This document shows positions 45,601 to 54,211 of a stretch of 64,000 bases of DNA, piece by piece. The number at the start of each line of letters is the position of its first letter. Positions within the stretch are counted from its first letter, which is position 1. The notes under the pieces are model-generated. The model had not been told where the DNA came from, searched no databases, and saw nothing but the letters and a program-made list of their open reading frames with translations. Both the position numbers and the translations under genes were made by a program. The stretch comes from Henricia sp. BOLD:AAB3569 (lineage: Eukaryota > Echinodermata > Asteroidea > Spinulosida > Echinasteridae), in the NCBI GenBank assembly GCA_037783545.1, contig JBBELK010000093.1, positions 1,364,001 through 1,428,000 of the forward strand, given 5' to 3'.

Positions 45601-47247
45601 AACGCTGCGGTAGTGCAGTTCTTCACTGATTGGGATTGACCTGCACCCGTGCGTACAGCGCTAGCGGCACGGAAAGGACTGCGTACGTGTATGTATTTTT
45701 GCCCGATTAACAATCAGGCTTGATACAGTCCGTCAGCATTTGGGCATTGGGCAGCCCAGATTGTACATTATTTATTTTTATATTATTTATGCATATTTAT
45801 TTATTTATTTATTTAAATTTACATGTAATTTGTAGTTATTTTTTTCTCCATTTAATAGAGTATTTTTTAAAATGTTTATCTGTAAGTTAGTTTTTTTTTT
45901 CATGATACCTGTAAATGGCAGATCTCTGCTGTTGGATATCGAAATAAATAAATAAATAAAAAGGAGAGTGCCCTCTCACGTCCAGATTTATTAAAACGGC
46001 GACGAGAAGAACTGTCGTTGAGTTTGCACGTGGGAGAACGCTTTGGCTTCAAAAACGGTGTTATAAGTATTATTTTTTTCAATCATTTTCCAATCATGGA
46101 CATCTCAAACCACTGCAGGACACAACTTGGAGGAAATTTTTGGGTGTGATTCCAATTTCGAGGCAAAATGACAACCATCCACTACATGAAAGGTTTTTTT
46201 TGGTGTTACCATAGGAACAGAATCACTCTGTCTAGTATTCTTATACATGTGATACTTTTAGAAGGCTAAAAGTGTTTTTTTGACGTTTATATTGGGCATT
46301 ATCATTTTCTATATAAAACTTTTAGCCCCTTACCAATTTAACCCCATTCGCTATCTTACATTTTGCTGCACACGGCAAGATGGCCGCCGTACTCCAAACT
46401 ATAGTTCACCATTTTTGAGCACACTCGGGACAACAGCCGTGTTTACAGACGAACAAATCACGGTCCAGATCATTGTACTGCTAGTGACTCATACAATGAG
46501 ATGACCACAAGAGGGCGGGCTATCTGGGCCCTGACTGTTCATCTCTAAACACGTGGTAAATGTCGCTGTTGTCCCGAGTGTGCTCGAAAATGTCAAGAAA
46601 AATTACGTTGGACTAGTTTTTTTCTGTTTAGAAGAATCATCAGGGAAAACGGACCACGGTACAACATTCTGGAGATTCCAGGTACTTCCATGGTAAGTTT
46701 TTCAATGTTTAATTTTGACTGTATTGGTGAACTATAGTTTGGAGTACGGCGGCCATCTTGCCGCGTGCAGCAAAATGTAAGATAGCGAATGGGGTTAAAT
46801 TGGTAAGGGGCTAAAAGTGTTATATAGAAAATGATAACGTCCCAATATAAACATCAAAAAAACACTTTTAGCCTTCTTAAAAGTATACATGTGAGTACTA
46901 CAGAAAGCAAAAAGATGTACAACTAGTATACTAACCACTAGCTCTTGCCACACAGTATTCATGTTGAATTCCTGTTTGAGTAGGATCATAACCCCTGAGA
47001 CCACACCCGTGTCGTACCCAAAGAGGAACCCACCAATCGCGGCAAAGAACACCAGAACCTTGGCGAAGGGCGTGAGCGAAGGGTGTTCGGGACTCTTGAC
47101 CAGTGCCGTAGTTGGTGAGTCGGCACCCGTGTCGGTACCCGAGTCGGTACCCGTGTCGGCTGCCTGGCCATTTGAGTTGGCCGTGTTCTTGTCATGGTTG
47201 TCAGCATTATCTTCAGGATTTGTGCGCATGGTTGTCATCTCATACAT
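33406..47247 (-). CDS. SLC2A13: Proton/myo-inositol cotransporter (HMIT), 9 coding exons
   Basis: 12-helix sugar-porter-fold membrane protein that imports myo-inositol with protons (family function). Coding exons, 5' to 3': 47247-46936, 42781-42595, 41713-41557, 40599-40379, 39734-39623, 38343-38071, 36634-36375, 34636-34484 and 33647-33406. All junctions are AG/GT with matching phases; the total is 1917 nt, 638 codons plus TAA. Sugar-porter marks: '[10 protein letters not shown]' (72-81), '[11 protein letters not shown]', 'PESPRWL' (240-246), 'QQLAGIN' (321-327), 'VDRVGRRK' and 'PETKGR' (580-585). The assignment to HMIT within the family rests on the long Cys-rich extracellular loop after helix 9 (Cys near 423, 426, 432, 435, 449; 'NET' sequon near 453) and '[13 protein letters not shown]'. 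The start ATG at 47247 has an upstream in-frame TAA. A possible polyA signal lies near 33042. Confidence 0.96.
34108..34367. mobile_element. SLC2A13: MITE family D, copy in SLC2A13 intron 8
   Basis: The inverted ends 'ggtcattctataaatttggg' and 'ccattttatagaatgacc' match the copy at 42895-43144. The shared interior includes 'ttgtcccccgt..cgttaca' and 'aaagaatgtgtcctgaattta' (reversed here). Confidence 0.85.
34484..34636 (-). CDS. SLC2A13: SLC2A13 coding exon 8
   Basis: 153 nt with '[20 protein letters not shown]', then helix 11. Acceptor 'gtttatcag', donor 'gtgagt'. Confidence 0.94.
34999..35918 (+). mobile_element. TTAA-flanked TIR element, copy 1 (SLC2A13 intron 7)
   Basis: About 920 bp. 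Right end 'ggggggattctagctgt' then TTAA; left end TTAA then a diverged 'agaggaagaatccccctt'. The whole sequence is homologous to 62026-62958 in the opposite orientation. TTAA target sites point to piggyBac- or Kolobok-type mobilisation (inference). It contains the open frame 35410-35715. Confidence 0.88.
35410..35715 (+). CDS. Conserved-looking 101-codon ORF in TTAA element
   Basis: The open frame matches the one at 62535-62230 (-) over most of its length: 'YTDRCEC', 'NAPVFTSKE' and an identical C-terminal half starting '[19 protein letters not shown]' and ending near 'YCTDRFV.FSG'. In the middle the copies differ by opposing one-base indels, so about ten residues are read in different frames. 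No known domain was recognised. It may be a coding remnant, a relic of an autonomous parent, or chance. Confidence 0.35.
   Translation: MYRPMPAGNRSMLYTDRCECRSLRDKTTRRNAPVFTSKELYCEPQFYRFFTKQVIVDCCHNYMKCFSRLYFELQGQNRHDKHSLRVFSIQYCTDRFVYFSG
36375..36634 (-). CDS. SLC2A13: SLC2A13 coding exon 7 (Cys-rich loop)
   Basis: 260 nt. Encodes '[17 protein letters not shown]', '[10 protein letters not shown]' and the helix before 'FFAPG'. The paired-Cys loop is the part that distinguishes HMIT from other SLC2 members. Acceptor 'ttttctgcag', donor 'gtttgt'. Confidence 0.94.
37033..37583. mobile_element. Foldback element, about 550 bp (SLC2A13 intron 6)
   Basis: 'gcccgccgcacacgtgaggtc' at 37036 pairs with 'gacctcacgtgtgcggcgggc' ending near 37580, and pairing continues inward over most of the element ('gtttgctgagcaaac', 'gcctcgcgaggc', 'ccatcccctattcacg' against their complements). 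No ORF. Confidence 0.93.
37650..37860. repeat. (caagt)/(gagtc) repeat tract, possible hAT end
   Basis: Many 'caagtcaagtca' and 'gagtctcaagtc' units end in 'gactcgagtcagagtcattaaaaccctg'. The reverse complement begins 'cagggttttaatgactc', resembling a hAT terminal repeat and the GAGTC-rich element at 40775-41241. Confidence 0.6.
38071..38343 (-). CDS. SLC2A13: SLC2A13 coding exon 6
   Basis: 273 nt with '[15 protein letters not shown]', two helices, 'VDRVGRRKL' and the start of the extracellular loop ('AGFCNNF'). Acceptor 'caactgcag', donor 'gttgag'. Confidence 0.94.
38539..38697. mobile_element. Short foldback MITE
   Basis: 'caaatgctcatctgctgtctcac' pairs with 'gtgagacaacagatgagtatttg', and 'gggactgc' with 'gcagtcc' inside. 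About 158 bp, within SLC2A13 intron 5. Confidence 0.8.
38799..38926. mobile_element. Short foldback MITE
   Basis: 'taagccacctttcctaaggtc' pairs with 'gacctaaggaaaggcggctt'. The central part is GC-rich ('gacgagcgcagcgcaaacgca'). SLC2A13 intron 5. Confidence 0.8.
39332..39465. mobile_element. Short TIR element flanked by TA
   Basis: 'tacactgagcaaaaatataa' pairs with 'ttataattttgttcagtgta', then 'acgccccatgt' with 'acatgggccgt'. TA at both edges fits Tc1/mariner-type insertion. 134 bp. Confidence 0.85.
39623..39734 (-). CDS. SLC2A13: SLC2A13 coding exon 5
   Basis: 112 nt, found by splice phase: '[20 protein letters not shown]' followed by 'LAGINTV' (helix 7 substrate-site motif). Acceptor 'gttatcag', donor 'gtgagt'. 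Its frame joins exons 4 and 6 exactly. Confidence 0.93.
39963..40050. repeat. Solo end of the mariner-like family
   Basis: 'cagggtgttttaaaaaaaaa' plus 'aggaaacc' resembles the end of the element at 23191. No partner end was found nearby. Confidence 0.5.
40200..40325 (-). repeat. Dispersed repeat shared with 29258-29345
   Basis: The reverse complement carries 'cctgagatctcagggaatttccactctgcgaagcgac', 'ccctgagg' and 'acgcaaatctgtggagg' in the same order as 29258-29345. Confidence 0.75.
40379..40599 (-). CDS. SLC2A13: SLC2A13 coding exon 4
   Basis: 221 nt covering '[19 protein letters not shown]', 'PESPRWL' and the start of the central cytoplasmic loop. Acceptor 'ccttcccag', donor 'gttaaa'. Confidence 0.93.
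40775..41241. mobile_element. hAT-like MITE with perfect 8-bp target duplication
   Basis: Ends 'cagtgttgtagt' and 'actacaacactg' are inverted. CTTTTTGG lies directly outside both (40767-40774 and 41242-41249). The interior is rich in 'gactcgagtc'/'gagtca' words, and there is no transposase. CAGNG ends with an 8-bp duplication are the hAT signature. It lies in SLC2A13 intron 3. Confidence 0.95.
41375..41485 (+). mobile_element. SINE fragment
   Basis: B-box-like 'gggtttgattcccggt' and 'cccttgagcaaggtacttg' match the SINE family at 30379; the head is truncated. Confidence 0.7.
41557..41713 (-). CDS. SLC2A13: SLC2A13 coding exon 3
   Basis: 157 nt with '[20 protein letters not shown]' and '[14 protein letters not shown]'. 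Acceptor 'attaccag', donor 'gtcagt'. Ends two bases into a codon. Confidence 0.93.
42595..42781 (-). CDS. SLC2A13: SLC2A13 coding exon 2
   Basis: 187 nt encoding helices 2-4 ('[19 protein letters not shown]', '[10 protein letters not shown]'). Acceptor 'caatgtag', donor 'gtaaga', ending one base into a Gly codon. Confidence 0.93.
42895..43144. mobile_element. SLC2A13: MITE family D, copy in SLC2A13 intron 1
   Basis: Ends 'gtgggtctttctataaatta' and 'taatttatagaaagacccac' are exact inverted repeats, with subterminal 'gtcccccgttacac' against 'gtaacgggggacac'. 250 bp, no ORF. Confidence 0.92.
43955..43975. repeat. (TTTA)n microsatellite
   Basis: About five tandem TTTA units within SLC2A13 intron 1. 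A further AT-rich (TTTA)n run lies at about 45770-45815. Confidence 0.9.
43990..44150. repeat. Dispersed repeat fragment
   Basis: 'ttcaacacaaaaacatttc', 'gttttcagaagtatt', 'tggttgaaattt' and 'gatcaacat' follow the order of 16500-16610 and resemble 51290-51365 and 63300-63365. Confidence 0.6.
44700..44840 (-). mobile_element. tRNA-Asn-like SINE, copy 1
   Basis: The minus strand reads 'ttggcttcatacatgtagctcaattggtag', 'gtctgcatgttaagcaga' (GTT in the anticodon position) and 'ggttcgaatgcc', then a non-tRNA body 'gtttcttttcactgcat..agattt.cccaaactcatggac'. The same head and body occur at 51030-51170 on the + strand. It is a SINE rather than a tRNA gene because the acceptor stem is broken by an 'acatgta' insert and a body follows. 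Confidence 0.85.
45885..45962 (+). mobile_element. SINE 3' end with (AAATA)n tail
   Basis: 'tgctgttggatatcgaaataaataaat' matches the 3' end of the SINE at 30379-30580; the head was not found. Confidence 0.6.
46225..46905. mobile_element. Foldback element beside SLC2A13 exon 1 donor
   Basis: Inverted arms of more than 140 bp: 'gaaggctaaaagtgttttttt' with 'aaaaaaacacttttagccttc', and 'cggcaagatggccgccgtac' with 'gtacggcggccatcttgccg'. The right end lies about 30 bp from the donor at 46935. Each arm carries an AAGATGGCCGCC-type block resembling a YY1 site. Confidence 0.9.
46936..47247 (-). CDS. SLC2A13: SLC2A13 coding exon 1
   Basis: 104 codons, ending phase 0 at donor 'gttagt'. The hydrophilic N-terminus has a degenerate Thr-Asp-Gly repeat (residues 31-44), then helix 1 ('[20 protein letters not shown]'). 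An acceptor 'ttggttgcag' lies at about 47304, so the exon carries about 56 nt of leader. A foldback element ends about 30 bp past the donor. Confidence 0.93.
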
Positions 47248-47527
47248 CAAGATTTATGTGCGGCATTCTGACGTGACACCCGACCTATGCAAGATTTCAT
47301 AACCTGCAACCAAACAAATTGCACATTCCAAATCTCAATATACTCCCAAAACACAGTAGGTTGAGTCAGGTCACACTCGTGTCAAAAACACAATTTTGCC
47401 ATGTTTTACGAGTTTAAAGCGGCCAAGAGCTCCACTCCCCGGTGAATTCCCATTCATTTGTACACGATCAAATGTAGCGCTCCTGCGTGGTGTACTAGAA
47501 TTCCGTTCCATCGTGCACTAAAATGGT

Positions 47528-47756
47528 CAGGGCTCGAATTTCATGAATAAATCTGCTAGACCACAGGGTTAGTAGCTTAAACCATTTACTGGACCGACGC
47601 TATTTTTACAAGACCAAAGCTACAAGGAACGTGGATTTACTGTTCGTTAGTTTAAAAATGCACTGGACCACTGGTCTAGTAAGGTGGAGAAAGCACTAGA
47701 CAAAGGCTTAAATTACTGGCCTCGGTCCACCGGTCCAGTGGGTATTTCGAGCCCTG
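47528..47756. mobile_element. Short TIR element, ends CAGGGCTCGAA
   Basis: 'cagggctcgaat' and 'atttcgagccctg' are inverted. ATGGT flanks both sides (47523-47527 and 47757-47761), a possible target duplication. 229 bp, upstream of SLC2A13 coding exon 1. Confidence 0.85.
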
Positions 47757-48004
47757 ATGGTGCATGAGCATGTGCTGATTCAAACAGTTAACCACTAAAT
47801 ACAGTCAAACAGCAACAATAAGACTAAGAGCACTGTTGCTTTAACGGCACAACTCGCATACATTGTGCAGTACCGGATGCATGGAGTGTCAAATGCAAAC
47901 GACGAAATTTTTGTGAAATTCCTCCTGGATTTTCTCAAAAAGTAAGCATCGTACATTTACGGACGATACCCTACCTAATGCGTATCTTTTTATTATTATT
48001 ATTT

Positions 48005-48080
48005 CTTTCTGGTATTCATACCAAGGATTTCTCAATAGTGGTCATTGCACTGTCACTCGTAAGCGTGAGGAAACCAATGA
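48005..48080 (-). mobile_element. SINE 3' fragment
   Basis: The minus strand reads 'cctcacgctta.gagtgacagtgcaa..tgagaaatccttggta..accagaaagaaataataa', matching the 3' part of the SINE at 53600-53675. Confidence 0.75.
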
Positions 48081-49364
48081 AGAATTAGAAGAATTAGAAT
48101 TAGAATTAAGGTGAGGTAAGGTAACAATATTAATTCCATGTGAGTTTATACGGCTTCTGAAACTGTGTAGTTTAAAAGCACTCGTGGTCGGAGTTGTTTG
48201 TGAAACTGGAAGGTCTATATAAACGCCACTGTGGCCAAGCATACGGAGCCTGCCTACCGGTACATGATGTATGATGTAGTATCCTGGCGTCATGGGTTTT
48301 TGATCGGATAACGGGAAAATCCCTCCGAAATCAAAACGACAGCAAATATCTTTAAAAAATGTTATCCATGTTTAAACACTATCCTTGAATTTGATATTCC
48401 ACAACAGACCAGACAGTTTCTGCTGTTTTTCTTTTCTCAGATTGCCCGAGAGCGATAAGCTCTGCATGCGCCACGGTGATAGCAGTGTCACATGTTTTCG
48501 ATCGTTCGTTTGATGGGCCATTTCTGTTGACGTATGGCGTGCCAAGTGTTTCAAATTAAGCAACAAATGGCCAGTTTTCCAAAACACCCAAGTTCAGAAG
48601 GTGGCCTACTTTTCTGTCAGTAAATAAGTATGAATTTCTAACGGTTTTGTAAGCGGTGTGCTGACTCTTCGAAGAATACGCTGCGAGGTTTAGCAGTGCA
48701 TGGTTAGAGCAGGCGCATGCAAAGTGCAGTGTAAAACGAAGGTTCTGCGTTAGGATCCTCCCAAGCACGTTCAAAAAAGATGTAAGAATTTGTTGGATTT
48801 GGATTGCCATAAACTTTCAACTGGCAAGGCAATCACGCAATCGATCCTGCACGAATGAAAGACGGGACCTTGAGAGATCTGAGAATGCTTTTGGTGAAAT
48901 ATTTGATAACATATCACGTCTGTATGATACACTTGATTAAAAGTCCAAAAGTGTGATAGTGATCTTCAGCCGAAAATACACATTTTGCAAAGTTTGAAAG
49001 ATAACTCATGCCAGGTAATTTGATTTGCAGCAAGTTGAAGGCACAGACAAGCGACCGATTCACCAAAACAGCCACAAATCACGGTGTCGGTGGATCTCGT
49101 ACAGCCCGGCGGTAAATCAGTGTAAAGTTTGCTGATCGAAAACACATGACGATCGAAAACATATGACGGCACGATACAGTATTTGGCCACCACAGTCCTA
49201 CAACATTCCAATTCCAAAAGGCAATGGTAATGCTAGATCATGAGTCATTTTAAAGAAAACATTTATCTGATCAACTTCCCCAACTCTTACCTGACCAGCT
49301 TCTGAATGAACTCTAGTCTTAGTCTTATTAGTACCTCCCCAATCAGCAGCACATCGGGGCTCAC
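48081..49364. other. No coding gene recognised (SLC2A13 leader intron?)
   Basis: Short open frames only. 49230-49295 repeats part of the insert at 18340-18420. If the first exon at 49365 is right, this is intronic. Confidence 0.5.
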
Positions 49365-49500
49365 CTGTTGTAATTCCGCACAAACGGCACGCTCCAATCT
49401 ATGCGCGCCCGGTCCGCGCGCTAGCCAACACTGCAGAATACGTGGTTCTGTAGCCTGTCTGTACTGTATCGTCTGCGCCAAGTTCACTCACTAGTAACAC
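49365..49500 (-). promoter_or_regulatory. SLC2A13: Candidate SLC2A13 non-coding first exon/promoter area
   Basis: A consensus donor 'caacag|gtgagc' ends a CpG-rich block (local 'gcgcgcggaccgggcgcgca') about 2 kb upstream of the coding-exon acceptor at 47304. The position, GC content and matching splice sites fit a 5' untranslated first exon. The 5' limit is a guess, and no TATA box was seen. Inference only. Confidence 0.4.
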
Positions 49501-50039
49501 TGACTAATGTTGTACTTTTTCGTTGGTATTTTTTTCATGCAAGATAAATAAAGGATTCACGGAACTCTTCTTATCATATCGACAGTTCACTTAGTTCAAT
49601 AAATATACACTTTTACTTATTCATTTCTTTGTAAAGGCGGAAATATTTCTGCAGTTTTTACTTGAATCGCGTTTCTTCCTCCATGCAAGTATCAGTAGTG
49701 AGTTATCACTAATTCTGCAAGCCGAGCCAGCTGGTGCATGTACTACTTTGACCCAGTGAGGGCGCTATTCTGTTTTTCCGTTTCTTATAACGCGATGTGG
49801 TGTCGTCTGTGTGATTTTACAAAATGTTCTGGAAAATGTGTTAAGTTATAATAACAACTTCCTCCCTCCCCGGCGTTGGCTCTGAAAGTACATGTAGTAT
49901 AAAACGGAGTTGAAAATTATAATTGTTGAAGCACAATGTTAATATTTTATTAGTCTCGTACCCAGACCTGTTGGGATTGCTCGCCCATCTGGTCTGGGCA
50001 CATACGATGAGAGCTCATCGCTGATTGGTTGAGGCCTGC

Positions 50040-50808
50040 ACCGAATTTCGGCAGGCACAAGATGCCCCGTTTGCCGTCTTGAGACGAGTAGAAGATGCCC
50101 CGTGTGTCGTCTTCCGGCAGGCACAAAATGCCTAGTGTGTTATCTTCCGGCAGGCACAAGATGCCCGAGTGCCGTCTTCAAGCAGGCACAGGATGCTCCG
50201 TGTGCCATCTTGAGACGGGCACAAGATGCCCCGTGTGCCATCTTGAGACGGGCACAAGATGCCCCGTGTGCCGTCTTGAGGCAGGCACAAGATGCCCCGT
50301 GTGCCATCTTGAGACGGGCACAAGATGCCCTGTGTGCCGTCTTGAGGCGGGCACAAGATGCCTCGTGTGCCGTCTTGAGGCAGGCACAAGATGCCTCGTG
50401 TGCCGTCTTGAGGCAGGCACAAGATGCCGTGTGTCTTCTTCGGGCAGGCACACGATGCCCTTTGTGCCGTCTTCGGGCAGGCACAAGATGCTCCGTGTGC
50501 CATCTTGAGACGGGCACAAGATGCCATGTGTGCCGTCTTGTGGCAGGCGCAAGATGCCCCGTGTGCCATCTTGAGACGGGCACAAGATGCCCTGTGTGCC
50601 GTCTTGAGGCAGGCACAAGATGCCTCGTGTGCCGTCTTGAGGCAGGCACAAGATGCCCTTTGTGCCGTCTTCGGGCAGGCACAAGATGCCCTTTGTGCCG
50701 TCTTCGGGCAGGCACAAGATGCCCTTTGTGCCGTCTTCGGGCAGGCACAAGATGCGCCGTGTGCCATCTTCGGGCAGGCACAAGATGCCCCGTGTGCCGT
50801 CTTTAAGG
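50040..50808 (+). repeat. 33-bp minisatellite, about 23 copies
   Basis: Unit 'ggcacaagatgccccgtgtg' + 'cc(g/a)tcttgaggca'. The 33-bp period, a multiple of three, keeps all six frames largely open and gives rise to Cys-rich 11-residue pseudo-protein repeats on both strands. A degenerate continuation lies at 51437-51520 beyond an inserted element. Confidence 0.96.
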
Positions 50809-51437
50809 CACATTGTATCATTTGCAAAGACTTAAAATTTCACTTAAGTTGACAAGAAAAAAATTATAACGCATACCATGTACCACATGAATAAATTGGG
50901 CAAGCCGGGCAGGGGTTTGGGTCGTATCTTAAGTGATCTCTGGGAGGGGTAGTTATTCCATTGCAGGGTTATCCCGCTGTAGGGCTTGCTAAACTCACGT
51001 GATAGCCAATCCCAATGAGGAACCATGATTCGAAACCACCAGTTGGCTTCATAGCTCAATTGTAAGCGTCTGCACGTTAAGCAGAAGGTCCGTGGTTCAA
51101 ATCCAGTGGAGCTAGCCAAGTTGTTTTTCACTGCATACAGATTCCCCAAACTCATGGACGTTTGTCCATATTTGTATTCACATGAATTCAAGATGTTCCT
51201 TTCTGTCCAAAATTATCAAATTAACAATTGTGGTTTAAAAAAAAATGTGTGCTCACATGTTTTTATTCTTTACTTTAAAATCAATAAAAAACAAAAAAGT
51301 AAACATAAAATCATGCACAGTTTTTAAAAGTTTTCTGAAGCATTGATGCATCTGAAATTTCTGCAGATAGGTAATGCCATCATTCCCGGAATGTGTAAAA
51401 GGTTTCCTATTGCAAATGGTACACAGGGCCTTTAAGG
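50806..51437. mobile_element. TIR element inserted in the minisatellite, carrying a SINE
   Basis: The left end 'ctttaaggcacattgtatca' + 'tttgcaa' and right end 'ttgcaaatggtacacagggcc' + 'tttaagg' are inverted, with TTTAAGG on both sides. Minisatellite units lie outside both ends. The interior is interrupted by the SINE at 51030-51170. Same family as 63185-63465. Confidence 0.8.
51030..51170 (+). mobile_element. tRNA-Asn-like SINE, copy 2
   Basis: 'gttggcttcatagctcaatt', 'gcgtctgcacgttaagcaga', 'ggtccgtggttcaaatcc', then the body 'tttttcactgcatacagatt'. Homologous to 44700-44840 (-). One G is missing from the 'ttggtaag' part of the A box. Confidence 0.85.
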
Positions 51438-51520
51438 CAGACACAAGTTGCCCATGGACCATCTTCAAGAAGACACAGCCCATCTGTGCCATCTTTAGGT
51501 AGGTACAAGATGCCAAGAAC

Positions 51521-52259
51521 GAGACTCAATATAATTTTTCAAAAAATGAAACAACTTTCACCAAAGTTCTATTTTATTCAGTTATTTAAAATTCAAAGTA
51601 TTCAGGGTACATCTAGAGAGGCAGTTATAGATGATAAACACATTTCTGAGTGGACGGATTTTACTCATATAAAAAAATATATATTTTAAACCTTAGTACA
51701 TGTACTGTATCAAATTATTATTACAGTTCTAGAAGTTCATAAAATACACTCTTTCAATAAAAAATACAAATCAACATGCATAATCATGAAAATAATTAAC
51801 AAACGCCCTTGAATTATAACAAATGGAATGAATGCTGTCCAATACAATCAGCTGCACATCCTCTATTTGCTTCTTGCACGGAACAGCCACAATAGACTGC
51901 CGAAGTGAATGTCATCTTTTGTTAGTTGCCTAGGCAATGGCTCTAGATCTACACTAAAAATCAGTGAACTGTGCTTTTGCAATGGCACTTTTTCCCGACG
52001 GCAATGAGGTTTTCACCCATTTCTGTGACAAGGTGTGTCTGTCATGCAGATAATACAATTGACAAAATCATTCAAGTGGAATGCATACCCTTAAAATATC
52101 TGTGTACACCCCACAATATCCCTAACTTATTGTAAGTAGTGTATTATACTTGCTGTATTCCTGGGAGATAAATCATTTAGGTACAACAAACACACAAAAA
52201 GCCTTCACTTATAGTTTAAAGCCTGTCTAATCAGTTGTCTTAATACTTATTACATGTAC
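51521..52259. other. No gene recognised; repeat relics
   Basis: AT-rich. 51895-52020 ('agactgccgaagtgaatgtc', 'ttgttagttgcctaggcaa') is an inverted relative of 16160-16305 and 21700-21760. Confidence 0.5.
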
Positions 52260-52402
52260 CTGCAGTTGATTTCACGAAACATTGCGCAGCTTGCGCAACT
52301 TTTGACAAATGGCGCAAGCCCCATAGCTTGCGTGTTATCTTCGAAAGAATGTTGCGCAAGTGGGCTTACGCAACTGCATAAGTTTCGTGAAATCAGCTGC
52401 AG
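52260..52402. mobile_element. MITE family C, copy 2
   Basis: 143 bp with ends 'ctgcagttgatttcacgaaa' and 'tttcgtgaaatcagctgcag'. The interior 'gcgcaagccccatagcttgc' matches 12765-12931. Confidence 0.93.
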
Positions 52403-52632
52403 TAATCACCAGGGGCCAATTTCATCGAGCTGCTAAAGCATGAAAAACCATGCTTGATAAAATGAGGTTACCACAAAAAATTTCATGAGATTATCATGGT
52501 AATGAAACAGCTAGTCCTTTAACACTGGTCATACACTGCTTCTATCACATGAGGATTTCACTGGTAACATTCTCTACTAAGAAAGAGTTTTTTGTACATA
52601 AGCAACATTTTTTGCTTAAACACCTCTATGTA

Positions 52633-53079
52633 ATGCATAGTTCCGAGATTGCCCAGTTAACCCCGCCCCCTTGGATATTGTTGCTATGTGCTCACAAGCC
52701 ATCGCAAAAAAATGGCGAGACTACGTACAAAGCAACGGGACTCGGCATGGAAAGCACAGATTCATTGGAGAAAACCCAAAGGTATTTATGTTTTGAGGTC
52801 GACAATTACCGTAGCACTCACTGAGCGAAGGGCTAGTAATGCAGGGATGACATATCTTTCATAAAAATGCGCTTTCCTACCTTTGAACAGCGAATCCCCC
52901 GACATTGAAACCAAAATTCACCCGGTCACTGGCGCATACAACATACAAACTGTATGGGCAGAACATCGCGGATTGTTTGTGATGATTGCATCACTTTAAC
53001 CTTTGTGGGCGATGTCTGCTAGCTCTGTTGTGATTGGTCGCGGGTTCGGCTTGATTGACAGGTCGGAACTATGCATTGG
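52633..53079. mobile_element. TIR element with 16-bp ends
   Basis: 'aatgcatagttccga' and 'tcggaactatgcatt' are inverted. About 447 bp, no recognised ORF. Confidence 0.7.
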
Positions 53080-53343
53080 CCCCAGGACGGAATAAATACA
53101 TCAAAAAAATTGATAAAATATTTAGTATAGTTCCTAATCCTGGTGTTAGAGTTGAAGTGGTTAGGATTCAAATTACAACAAAACTACAATAGCAAAAATC
53201 TCAAAACTAATACATACACATGGAAAACATGAATTTATAAATTTCATCTTAACACATGATTACAAAGTACAAATACTTTAACAAAAGCTCAACCTTGCCT
53301 GTTTTAAATCCAATTACAGTGGGGGACTTTGAGACACTTGGTA

Positions 53344-53675
53344 GCGAGTGGCCGAGTGGTTTGAGTCACTGGCTCGCAATGCTCTGGTGAAAACTTGGGG
53401 TTGCGGGTTCGATACCCGGCTGGGGTACCTGTGCACTTGAGCAAGGCACTTAAGCACACTTGCTCCATCCTTCGGAAGGGATGTAAAGCCGTTGATCCAG
53501 TGTGTTGGGTAACACACCTTAAAGATCCCAGAGCGTTCTATCGTGAAGAGCACGGAGAGGGATTCCCCGGTGTCTCTGGCCATTTCTAATTCATCATGGG
53601 TTTCCTCACGCTTGCGAGCGACAGTGCAAAGGGCACTTTGAGGAATCCTTGGTTTCAGTACCAGAAAGAAATAAT
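53344..53675 (+). mobile_element. tRNA-derived SINE, longest copy
   Basis: A-box-like 'gtggccgagtggtttgag', B-box-like 'gggttcgatacccgg', then 'cttgagcaaggcacttaagc', 'ccatccttcggaagggatgt', 'cgtgaagagcacggaga' and the 3' end 'accagaaagaaataataa'. About 330 bp. It is the reference for the partial copies at 8288, 48005, 55333 and 58205. Confidence 0.9.
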
Positions 53676-54072
53676 AACGGTCCAACATGACCAATCCGCT
53701 CTTGTTCACGTCACTCTTGAACTAAAGTCCGCTTAAAATGACGCCAACAATAGTAGACTGATCACGTGGGACCGTATATTTGCTGCCACCAAGTGTCTCA
53801 AAAGTCTTCCATTTCTTTCAAATGGTGTAATAATTTAGAATGAAATAAACATGCCCTTGTATCGCTTATCTCGTCACTAACTTTTAAAAAGATGCTTCTG
53901 TGTTGGTTAAAAATGTTCAAAACATTTATGACTGTTTTCAGAGTGAAAAGGCACAATCATTTTATTTCAACTACATATACTTTAATTTTCTACCAAGTAG
54001 AAAACCCATTAGAAAATTTAACTAAGACTGTAGTGAAAGCAGCCGACTCACAGACACTTCAATGATCACAGC

Positions 54073-54211
54073 TTAAAGGGCAGAGGCTCATCAGCAATGC
54101 GTGCCTGCAAATTCGTGCCACGAAATACTCAGCTCCATGCCTTTGCTATGGAGCTGCGTATTTCATGGCACAAATTTGGCGTGCACATTGCTGACGAGCC
54201 TGCGCCTTTAA
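54073..54211. mobile_element. Foldback MITE family E, copy 1
   Basis: 'ttaaagggcagaggctcatc' pairs with 'ctgacgagcctgcgccttta', with 'ggagctgcgtatttc' as its inner stem. TTAA at both edges. It resembles 56426-56565 and the ends of 12672-13323. Confidence 0.92.

Noticed and set aside
50102..50827. Long Cys-rich ORFs on both strands (over 200 codons each)
   Set aside because: They are readings of the 33-bp minisatellite, whose length is a multiple of three, so all frames stay open. There is no non-repetitive domain and several overlapping frames are equally open.
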